Positions 45,986 through 56,600 of a stretch of DNA of 64,000 nt are shown in pieces; position 1 is the first letter of the stretch; every line of letters begins with the position of its first letter. The position numbers and the translations under genes were made by a program. The notes beneath the pieces were generated by a model. That model saw only the letters and a list, made by a program, of their open reading frames with translations, was not told where the DNA came from and ran no database searches. Source of the stretch: Zygnema cylindricum. Its lineage: Eukaryota; Streptophyta; Zygnematophyceae; Zygnematales; Zygnemataceae. The DNA is taken from contig JBBHKE010002029.1 in the NCBI GenBank assembly GCA_037447655.1, positions 1 to 64,000 of the forward strand. The letters run 5' to 3'.

Positions 45986-48548
45986 ACTAGAAAATAAGGG
46001 GAGTGTTGATATTTGAGTATTTTCTAGGTCTGTATTATAATAGGAAAAATGTAGAGGCGGTCTACCTCTAACTCCCTTTACCAAGCCCCCACACTTGTTG
46101 TAGTCACTGAAGGCTGGGTAGGGTGATAGGGCCATGGCTGCCTAAAGCTTTCTAGCAGACAGTTAGCAGAAAATAGATGGGTTTACTAAAAGAATTGACG
46201 GACCCAGGAATTGATCCTGGTACCTGCCGTCTGTCAATGTAGCCGTTAGCTTTGTCCGTTTAGTCTAGGACTAGTGCTAGGACATATAGGGTTTGATAAT
46301 TATATAAATATGTACACGTAGACGAATTCATTTAACGGCGCAAAAAGATCCTTAGTACATAGAAACAGTTTAGTGAAGTATGGTTTGCGCGAAACTGATA
46401 CCGCGCATTTGTTTCGACGGCGAAACAAATACCGCGCACTTATTTTCGACGGGTAAGAATGGATACCAGATTTAATCGACGGCCGTGGTGCTAGCCGAGA
46501 TTCCGGAATGGCCGCCTTGGCGTTTTCTGACGCCGCCACCCCGGATGACACGTGGAAATGCGCTGGAGGATTGCGGAATCTCCGGAGCGCAAGATAACAA
46601 GTTTGGGTGTGACATTTGTCACTCGTATGATCTTATCGTACAATTTCCGTACAGAAAGTACTCCGGCGCCTGTACTTTTATGTACGGTACAGTCTTGTGA
46701 TTGGCGCCGTACTTCAGTAGAAGGGGTTTAGAGAGGGACTAGAACTTAGAATATTTCTGGTAGGTAGATGCCTCTCCCAGAGAGCACCTTGTATAAATGG
46801 CAAACTTTGGCCAGCCATAACTATCAATTCAGTTGACCAAATTCAGTGATTCTTGTTGCTGCGGACTCAGGGGAGTCCAGGATACACAGGGGTGTAGTCG
46901 GTCAGAGTTTTTGCCTGCCTGGGTGGCTGCATTTCTAAGGGAAAGTCAAAGTGGGTGAATGTGTCCAAATCTCATATTCTAACTTTGCATTCTGTGGTGG
47001 AACTGAGCACACAGAAAGTCTTATTTCACAGGGGTGAAGCTCTAATGGGGTTTTGATTGTCAAGGGGTCAATCATTTGGGTTTATATCAAGTTGAAGTCG
47101 GCACTATCTAGATTAGCTTCCTTTGGACCTGCGAATTTTGTGTGGCAATGGAGCCCATAGAATTTCAGGAACCAATCAAATTACAGTTCCGTACACAAAA
47201 GGATAGCTGCCAGTGTACTTTTTGTATGGATACTGTACGACATGGCCTTAATGTCGACACGTGGTATGTCCAGATTTGCTCCCTTAATCCTTGGAGATGC
47301 GCAATCGAATGTCATTGCGCCACGTATCATTCGATGTGGCGATGACCACAAACCGCCGAAATCCTCTTTCGCGATCTCGACGTTAATTCCGGCCGTCCGA
47401 TTAAATTCACATTTAATTGTAGCCGTAATAAATTCATGCGCGATATTCGTTTCATTAAAGAAATAATTGGCGTTATTGGTTTCTTATCCGTACCGTAATC
47501 CGTACCTTTACATTACTGGATCTATGTATCCCGTAAACATTTACAGTTAAATGAATTATCGTACTTGATAATGTTTAATTAATTATCAAACCATATAGTA
47601 CGTAACATTAGTTCTAGACTTAACGGCTAAGGCTACCGGCTACCGGCTATCTGCCGGCCGGTAGGTACCAAGATCAAATCCTGTGGCCAGCATATACCTT
47701 TTAGTAAATAAACCCCTAACTAATATATATTTCTTTTAAACCTATGGATAGCCTAGGTAGCCATGGCTCTAGCTCCCTCTCCAATTTCTCAGTGACTGCG
47801 ACAAGTTTGAGAGTTGGAGAGAGAAGTTAGAGGTAGACTGCCTCGGCTTCTTTCTTTATTTCTATTTAGACCTAGAAAATACTTAAAAAAAGGACCATTA
47901 ATTTCTACACCGTACTCCGTACTAAATTAAACTGTATCTATGTACTAAGTATCTATTTCCCGTTAAATGAATTAATCTCCGTGTAACTATTTATATATTT
48001 ATCGAACTCTATATATCCAACGCTAGTTCTAGACTTAAAGGTTAAAGCTAACGACTACGTTTACTTGATGGACAACAGGTACCAGGATCAATTCCTGGTA
48101 CCGTCAAGTACCTTTTGGTTAATCAACCTAATCCACCCCAATCAACCTAATCCACCCTCTGTCTTCTCTAGAGAGTTTAGGTAGCCATGGCTCTAGCTCC
48201 CTTTCCAGCCTTCAGTGACTACAATAAGTGTGGGGGCTTGGTGAGGGGAGTTAGACACAGACCGCCTCAGCTCTTTTTCTATCCTAATACAGACCTAGAA
48301 AATACTGAAATATCATCACTCTCCTTATTTTCTAGTCTATTTTCCTTTCAACTTCCACAAACAAGTAAACAAACACCCCCTCCCCTTTTTCTTTTTCTTT
48401 TTCCTTTTTCCTTTTCCTCTCATAAAACTTAAGAAAATACTCTCGTATTTAACACAGTGCATTAGATGAACTGAAATAATAATTGCATCTTATATTTTAT
48501 TTAACATCCCACTTTTTATAAATCCGAGCAAAGATTTTATCCACCTCA

Positions 48549-50241
48549 TCACTTTTTCATCCACACACAAACCGGGTTCCCTCTTGTAATCCAAACAGCC
48601 AGCCCCATCTCCAATCTACAAAAACACCCAGATGCTAACCCTTTTACAGGCACACCTTCATAAATACCATCACTCCCTTTAGCGATGTCAAACCTATTAC
48701 CCGCAAAAATTGAACTTTCCTCACTCTCTCTTATGGATTTCTTTCCACTCTCTCTTTCTAAATTTATTCCTAATAAGTATTTCTCCTCCCTTAAACCTTT
48801 CATTAAATATTCTTCTCCTCCCTTATCCTTAAAAACCCCTTCTAGTTTCTCTTATCCCCTTTCCTCGGAATTCGTTAAGGTTTTCCTTTCCGACCAGTTT
48901 TCTAATTCTAAAATACCTATAAAATTATCCTCATTAATTTTATCTATCTGTTTTCACTTAAAGATCCTAGATCTGACTTTCTCATTTTTAAGTCATCCAC
49001 TCTACACTCCTTGACATCCTCAAGTGCCTCCCCTCTCTTTACTCCCCTCATACCTCCAAAAGCACACTGTTGCCTTCGTGGAATTTCAGTGTACTTTTCT
49101 CTCTTCTCCATTTTACTGATGTGAAGAAGCTCCAAGATTTCTTCATCCCATTCCCCTTCTTCCTCCTTATTCACACTCAACTTCTAAGTTCTTCCAAACG
49201 AGGACTCTCCTCCAAATGGTGACCTAGTTCTCTACAAAAGAAGCAAATCACTTTTTCCAACAATCCCCATTCTTTTCTTCTCCCTCTCTTTCCACCAAAG
49301 TTTCGATAAGGTTTACCTTTGTCTTTCTTCCTCTCATCACGCTTTCGCTCGTCACCGCCGTTCCTCTCATCAAGCTTCCGCCAGTCACCACCAGCTGTAA
49401 ATGCAGTCACCCTCTCACTTCCCCTACGAAGCTCCAAGGTGCTTTCCCTCACAAGTATTATCCCCATGGTGATGCTCCTAGTCCAGGAGGAGCCATCCAT
49501 TCCCTGCATACGGTAAATGATGTCTTCGAAACCATCTGGGAGTTTCATGATTAGTGTATTAATCTTTCTCTCCTCAGATTCTACATATCCCGCACTAGCA
49601 AGTTCAACATATAACGCAAAAATATCATTGCAAAACTCTTTCATGCTACCGCCTTTATAAACATATGCCTCTATTTCTTTTTTTACTAACTGCTGCCTCT
49701 GTATAGTCTCACTCTTATAAATCTGAATTAGTGTTTCCCAGATTTCCGAAGACTTGATTAGACTTAAAAGAGTGATAGCTATGGACTTAGACACATATCT
49801 AAGTATGAGATGTTTTGCTATAGTGTTTTTATATTCCCAAATTTTCCTGTCATTTTCTTCAGTTTTTGGTTCAGTTATAACCCCCACAAGTGGAACCATA
49901 GCCGAGAGCCTATCTCCCCTCACCATCGTTGTTCCTTTTCCCTTCTCCCCTTTTTCCCCTTCCACGCCAAGGTTTTTCCCTTCTTCTTCCGTTGCATTTG
50001 AACTCCAGTTTATATTTTGGGCAACCTCAGATGATTCTCCATAGTAAGCTCCTCCATAGCCAGGTGGCGAACATCTCACTTTTCCCGAAACAATTCCCCA
50101 TAAGTTCTTCTCGAAAAGTAACCCCTCCATCGTAAACTCCCAATAAGTGAAGTTTGTTCCATCGAAGATAGGCACCCTAGATGGTGGGCCCATAACCTGA
50201 AATTCTATGGGCTCCATCGCCACACAGAATTCGCAGATCAA
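48549..50241 (-). pseudogene. D3 gag-RNase H-remnant ORF, broken
   Basis: 50241-49177 is open for 354 codons from the LTR through the PBS (MEPIEFQVMGPPSRVPIFDG, YWEFTMEGLLFEKNLWGIVS) to a degenerate knuckle (CFFCRELGHHLEESP, last Cys lost). Pieces 49180-48944 and 48803-48549 continue the acidic linker and GVPVKGLASG...GDGLA remnant with frameshifts. This confirms the frame across the site where D2 has an extra base. Confidence 0.8.
50183..50197 (-). other. D3 primer-binding site
   Basis: Perfect GGTTATGGGCCCACC on the minus strand, directly after the LTR end TTTCA. Confidence 0.8.
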
Positions 50242-51403
50242 AAGAAGCTAATCTAGATAGTGTCGACTCCAACTTGATATAAACCCAAATGATTGACCCT
50301 TTGACAATGAAAACCCCATATGAGCTTCACCCCTGTGAAATAAAACTTTCTGTGTGGTCAGTTCCACCACAGAATACAAAGTTAGAATATGAGATTTGGA
50401 CACATTCACCCACTTTGACTTTCCCTTATAAATGCAGCCCCCCAAACAGGCAAAGACTCCGACAAATAACACCCCTGTGTAGCTTAGACTTCCGTGAGTC
50501 CGCAGCAAAAAGAATCACTAAAAATGGTCAACTGAATTAATAGTTATGACTAGCCAAAGTTTGCCATTTATACAAGGTGCTCTCTGGGAGAGGCAACTAC
50601 CTACCAGAAATATTCTAAGTCCTAAACCCCTCTCTAAACCCTCTAGTTCTGAGGTAAGGACCAATCAAATTATTATATAGAACATAAAGGTACAAGTGCT
50701 GGTGTACCTTTTGTACAACAATCATACGACATGGCTAAAAACTTAACACATGTCCTATTCGGATTCGCTCTTATAATCCCTTCAATTTTTGTTTCCACAT
50801 ATTATCCCTCCACGTGGCGCTAGGTCATGCCACATCAGAAAAACGGTACCGTAAAGAAAGTACAGGTGCCATAGTAATTTTTGTACGGACATTGTACGAT
50901 GATGTTATGATGTGACATTTGTCACATTCGGATTTGTTATGTTCCTTTCCGGAGATTCCGCAACTTGTAAAATGTAGCCACGTGTCATTCAGAGTGGTGA
51001 TGTCCGCAAACGCCAAAAAACCTGTTGCGTCATCTCGACATTTATTGCGGCCGTCCGATTTAAACCGGCATTCAATTTTAGCCGTCGAAAATTGGTGTGC
51101 GGTATTTGTTTCGATAGGGAAACAAATGCGTGGTATCCGTTCCGTCCTCGTACCGTACTCCGTACTAAATTAAACTGTATCTATGTACTAAGTATCTATT
51201 TCCCGTTAAACGAATTAATCTATGTATAACTATTTATATATTTATCGAACTCTATATATCTGTTGAAAAGAGGTAATTAATAGTTCACTTCCCTATTTTA
51301 GTTTTGTTTTAAAGAAAGAGAGTAAGGATCAAAGGCGAGCCATGGCTGCCGCGATATTTAGAAAGTGGCAGTTTTTGCAGTTAAGGGTATTTTGGCTAAA
51401 ACG

Positions 51404-51478
51404 ATGCTTAGGTCTAGATTTAAACTTGTGACCTCTAGATTCTTTATAGCCTAACACCTTAACCATTAAGGCGTTACG
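51404..51478 (-). ncRNA. tRNA-like segment, antisense, in E 5' LTR
   Basis: On the minus strand AACGCCTTAATGGTTAAGG resembles a tRNA D-arm/A box and GTCACAAGTTTAAATCTAG a T-arm/B box, at tRNA-like spacing. Another copy lies at about 62275-62350. Sequence differs from the A, C and D modules, so it may be of separate origin. Confidence 0.45.
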
Positions 51479-51992
51479 AAACGATACACGTCACGGGTTT
51501 CATATATATATAAACATTAACGAAACAGCTAATTAACAGCAGACTAACCAAAATGAGCAATTTCTGCATGTACGCGAATCTGAACCGTGTAAAATATGTT
51601 TTGATCGGACGGCCGGCATTATAGCCGCCACGCGAAGTGAGCTTTTCGGCGGCATACGGATATAGCGTCACGCGGTGCCACGTGGCGCCACATTATTTGA
51701 TACCGGAGAAGATGGGAGGAGGAACCATGGCTTCTGATATGACAGGTGTCACCTTGTAGACCTTGTCGTACAATAGTTGTACAATAAGTACATCGCCCAT
51801 TGTACCTTCTTGTACTTTATAGTGTTCCTATTGGACTAGGGTTTAATAATAGGTAGTCGTGAGTAGGCAGACCGAGACTTAGTAATATTTAGGTACCTCT
51901 CTCTCTAAGAGAGCTTGTAACTATAAAGGTCATCTTTGACCAGCCATAACTTACTGCTCGGGTGAGCAAATTCAGTGATTCTTTTTGCGTTT

Positions 51993-52058
51993 GACTCAGG
52001 GGAGTCTTTTCCTCACAAGGGTGAGAGTGGTCAGAATATTTGTTTGCCTAGGCGGCGC
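51993..52058 (+). other. E leader hairpin array
   Basis: GACTC-AGGG-GAGTC (51993-52006), CTCAC-AAGG-GTGAG (52012-52025), then GCC-TAGGC-GGC (about 52046). It is equivalent to the arrays in A, C and D, with the second stem changed on both sides. Confidence 0.5.
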
Positions 52059-52151
52059 TTATTCAGCGGGAAAGTAGAAGGGGCAAATATTATCCTAGAG
52101 GCTTTACATAGGCTGCTCATTCTGTGGGTCAATGGAGACCACAAAATTTCA

Positions 52152-53190
52152 GGTTATGGGCCCACCCTCTAGGGTGCCCATATTTGATGGATCAGACTTT
52201 CTTTATTGGGAAATGATGATGGAGGGAGAACTATTTGAGAAGCATTTATAGGGCATAGAGTTTGGACAAATTCGATGCCCACCTCCACCTGGGTTTGGAG
52301 GGACACGTTTTTCTGGCACCTCCGCCTCTATAGTTGGTAGAACAGCTGCCACCATCACCGAGGATGAAGATGAGAAAGGAGAAGAGATTGTCATGGAAGG
52401 AGAAAAGGAAGGAGTTGCAACTCAAGTAACACCATTGCCGAAGGCGATACCGGCAACAGCACCACCAGCAACAACGACAAGGGTTCAGACGGAAAGATTA
52501 GAGTATGAAAAGTGGAACTACAAAGACAAGGTTGCTAAGCTCTTAATTCTTAAAAGTGTAGCAAAGGGCATTGCCATTCCTCTTATGCATGTCAAATCTT
52601 CATCTCAGATTTAGATATCACTAGTTAACAAATATAAGAGTGGATCATTGTAGCAACAACAGTTGGCAGAAAATAAGATTGCACCTTATACTTATAAAGG
52701 AGGAAGTATGGATAATTATTGCAATGATTTAGGAGCATTAACTCATGGTCTGAGAGACAAAGAGTGAACACATTAATGATGAAACTACCTGAAGAGTATG
52801 AGAATATCATTAACCGATTGCGGGACATAGGAGATAGCAATTGGAATTGGGATGAAACTGTGGGAATGATTTTAGTGAAAGAAAGCACCATAGAGCTTAG
52901 GAGAGGGAGTCCAAGTGTTCAAGCATTGTCTGCAGGAGCTGATTGGCGGAAGGGTGATGAGGTGAGAGGGAAAGATCCTTATCGAAACTTTGGTGGAAGA
53001 GGACAAGGAGGTGGCAGATTTGATAGACAGTGGAGAGGAACTTCTCGAGGAGGATTATGTCACTTCTGCAAGAAACCGGGACACTATATGGCAGATTGTG
53101 TCAGACTTGCAGATCTTCGACTGAAAGATGGTCAAGAAACCTCAAAGGACAGAGGAAAGAAAAAGGCTTTCCTGACTCAAGTTCTTGAAA
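52152..53190 (+). pseudogene. E gag, broken
   Basis: From the PBS ATG: MGPPSRVPIFDGSDFLYWEM then a TAG at 52248-52250. Later frames give YEKWNYKDKVAKLLILKSVA, a TAG near 52612, and YENIINRLRDIGDSNWNWDE. CCHC knuckle CHFCKKPGHYMADC at about 53058-53099 is intact. Confidence 0.8.
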
Positions 53191-53194
53191 GGAA

Positions 53195-53637
53195 GTGGAA
53201 GAAAAAACTGAACCCGAAGAGGAGCTTGAGGAGCTTCTCCTTAATCCGAAAAACACTGAAAAGCATGTCGACATTCCACGAAGACAAAAGTGTGCTTTCG
53301 AAGGTAAGAGGGATCCACCCGAGGATGGGTGGATCATAGACTCAGGGGCTTCAATGCATATGTGCAAAGATAAGCGGTGGTTCACTAAACTGAAAAAGAT
53401 CCCAACAGTTGAGATAGAGTACGGAGATGGTAGAGTACAAACCACAAGTCTTGTTGGAACTGTTGACTTGAAGGTTCTAGTTGATGGAAAGGCCTCAATT
53501 GTAACACTCTATGACGTTCTTTACATTCCACAACTTAGCAAGAACGTAGTCTCAACAGCTGTCCTAGATGAAAAGGAGTTTGAAACAGGAACTAGGAAAG
53601 GAATCTTCACAGCAAGCTTTGATAATGAGGTTTATTT
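53195..53637 (+). pseudogene. E protease region
   Basis: Open through IIDSGASMHMCKDKRWF (catalytic Asp codon at 53339), VEIEYGDGRV and VVSTAVLDEKEFETGTRKGI to DNEVYF, where G is inserted. It continues at 59215. Confidence 0.85.
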
Positions 53638-56600
53638 TCTTAGTTTTAGGTGCTCACCTTAGCCCCTGGCCGAGGGCTAAAGTAGAAATGCCTAGAACAT
53701 ACACTTGAAGGGGTGCCGGTATGTGGCTCACAAAGGGTTAGAGATGGGAGTAGAATTAGATGTAGACAATAGATGAGGCAAGTTTAGGCAACTTTAAATG
53801 GAATTATAAAAGTAGGAATTACAGTTGTCACTCTGGACATTTCCCTGTGAAAATAAAAGCTGGATTCTCCTCCTAAGATTTGAATGTCTAATCTCTATGA
53901 TCTATGATCTGTGATCTCTCTTGTATACAATGTGTTTCTATCAATAAAGTGCTAAACACCATTGTCTAAACAATCTTGCTATCTTGTGATATGATGTGTG
54001 TGAGAGATAATCTCTTCTTGTGGAATGCTTGCTATTTATACATGTGCACGCCGATCTGAATGCTAAATGTGTGTACAATGTGGTCCAATGACTACACGCC
54101 GAAATAGGTGATGTCAACTGTCGGTGGCTGCTCCCAAATGTGTCAAAATTTCCGTCGGAAATGTCTGTCGTGGAATCGTCACTCGATTCCGTACGATTCG
54201 ATCTTGCCGTCCGTACAATATCGGCGATTCGATTTCCGTACATAATATCGGCCCTCCGATATCCGTACATAATATCGTCCGAGATCGCCTAAAATCAACA
54301 CTCCCACTCGAGCTCGTGTCGATATTTCCCTCGCTCCTCGATTTCGTCGAATCGGTAATATAGGGTTGGCGATTTAATGGTACTGTACTTGCTGTGCTCC
54401 TCGATTTCTGCAAATCGGTAATTTGCGATCGGCGCTTTAATGGTACTGTACCTGCGTGAAGAGTAATTTCCTACATTCTGTACCCTGCGGAATCTGCAGA
54501 ATCTGAGATTTCGTTAGTACTAAAAAGATTGTGAATCCCGTAAAAAATTTGTCCGTTAGGACCACGTATGGTCCTGAGAATCTTGTCCGGTCGTAGGTGG
54601 ACAGAAATGAGCCGTGTGCCGTACAAAGGAATTTCGTCGCTGGCGATTTTGTCCTTTGTTACTGACTCCTCATCCGGATTACATGACGTGTAATCTCTGT
54701 CGTTTGCGTGAACCTGCAAATCCAAGGTTCGCGTAACTTTTGATAAACCTCCACCGTCGATTTTACTGTCACGAAGTGAACGTATTTCGGTGTCGCGGAG
54801 CGTCGCACGGTTAATTTCTTGTCGCTCGTAAATCGTCGCAAGATCAAGTTTTCGTCGCACGCAAATCTCTGGTCGTTCGATGCTTAATTTTCTGGTTGCA
54901 ATCACGTCGCTTGAATTGTGCGACCATTTGATTGCGTCGCGCCATTGTCGCTCAACTTCAGAGGTACCAGTACCGCCTTTGTTGCATCCATAAAGTGGGA
55001 GGCCCTCAGAAGACTTTGTACAATTAGGTATCAGATTTCTTTTCTTGAAATTTTTACCTCTAAATTCTTCTAAGTCCTTTCCCTCTCTGTCATACTGTGG
55101 GAAGTTATAGTTTAGGCTTCCTCTATCCTTTAGACTGTCATGACTTAGAGTACTTTCCTGACTAAGGCTTCCTTTTCCCTCTGAGCTGTCTGCCAAATTT
55201 TCTTCCCCTTTTAATCCTTGAAATATGAGTTTGTTAAGGGACTTAGGGTTTTGGAACTTCTTCCCCTTTTTCCCATCCACGCCTTCTGCTACGCATCCTG
55301 TGTGGTGGACTTCCTCTGGTGGAGACGTGAGGCTTCTCCCTGCTTGTCTCCCGGATTCTTGAGGTAAGATCGACTTTCTTGCTCCTTGATGAGGTTCCGC
55401 TTTGAAGCTTCTGATCTCCGTTTCTCCTGTTGTTTGCTGAAATGAGATCGTGCGTTCTCTGTTTGCTGCTGCTCGTGCAATTTGAGGTTTCCTGTGGGTT
55501 TCAAATTTAAACACACATGTTAGTTTTTCTTTGTGAACTCCTTGTAACCCATTCACGCCCTCCGCTGTGATTTTTCTTTGCTGGTTCTGCTCCATGGGCT
55601 GCATGACCGGCTGAACTTCGGCCGTTGCCCGAATCCTTGAGGATGGAAACTTGGTAAGGTAACATGACCTTCCAAATTTTAGTAAGTCTCCTATCTCCCC
55701 TCCTTTAAGCTTTCCGTTACCTATCGTATTGCTGTTTAGGGTTAGCAATACCTCCTTGTACGTCCTTGGAATTTTCTTGGCCTGAATTTTTGACATGTTC
55801 TCTTCCTGTTCAGATTTGGCCGCTTTCTTTGATGGATTGGACTTGGTTTGAAGTGTCGACTCGATGTCCACTCCCACTGTCGCCAGATTCTCGACTCCAT
55901 CTTGGTGAGTTCCGGTGAATTCGTCCGCTTTTTGCTTTTCTGTAGAGATGCCTAGGAGAGTTTTGAGGGTTAGTGTCATCTTTTGAAGATTTGTTGAGGA
56001 TTCTGTTGATGAATTTTCCTGCCTTCCTGCAAGTGTTTTCTCTCCTCCGTTTTCTAAAATGACAATTTCTGACTCTTCCTTCTCTCCTCTCCTGTTTGCA
56101 GATTTTCCATCTTTTCCTTTGATGTGAGGACATGTGATGTCCTCCTTGTTGGAGGTCTCGGCAGAGTATCCGAATGCCCTGGCATCCTGCTTGCTTCTTG
56201 GCTCCTCCCTTGAGTTCTTCGATGGTAATTTCCCATCTGTCCCCTCCTTTTCCTTGCTCAACTCCTTATTTCTTGAGTGATCAGTTTTATGTCTAGGTTT
56301 AGATTTTCCTTTTTCTGCTGCTGCCTTAGATATAGATCTCTGGGTCTCAGCCAGTAATCTGAATTCTTTTGTGTTAGTTTTTAATATCTCTAACACTTCT
56401 CTACATGGTATGTTAGTTTCTATATTGGGAAATTCTAACACTTCTCTCCATGGTTTTGCAGGATCTTCGTCCTCTTCGACTCTTGGGTCTTCTCCACTTG
56501 TGGGGTTTATGATGGCGAGTGGCGATGTTGGCTTGGATTTTCTGTTTGGTGAGGGTGGTGTTCGATCCGAAGAGCATTCTGTCGGCGTCTCCATCTCAGG

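Larger units (their letters stand above)
42978..47167 (+). mobile_element. D2: young non-autonomous (TR-GAG-like) copia element
   Basis: Both LTRs (42978-44141, 46004-47167) are 1164 bp and I find only about five differences. Flanks GGAAT and GGAAC (4 of 5). PBS 44142-44156; PPT AAGGGGAG ends at 46003. The internal region is only 1862 bp and encodes a gag-like protein with no protease, integrase or RT. It must borrow those from an autonomous relative. Confidence 0.92.
42661..47909 (-). mobile_element. A': solo LTR of an A-related subfamily, split by D2
   Basis: LTR 42661-42977 plus 47173-47909 (about 1054 bp net), TGTAGAAAT...TTTCA in minus orientation. Perfect CCGTA duplications at 42656-42660 and 47910-47914. 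It is inserted in the 3' LTR of D3. Its U3 resembles the incomplete LTR at 63528-64000. Confidence 0.88.
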
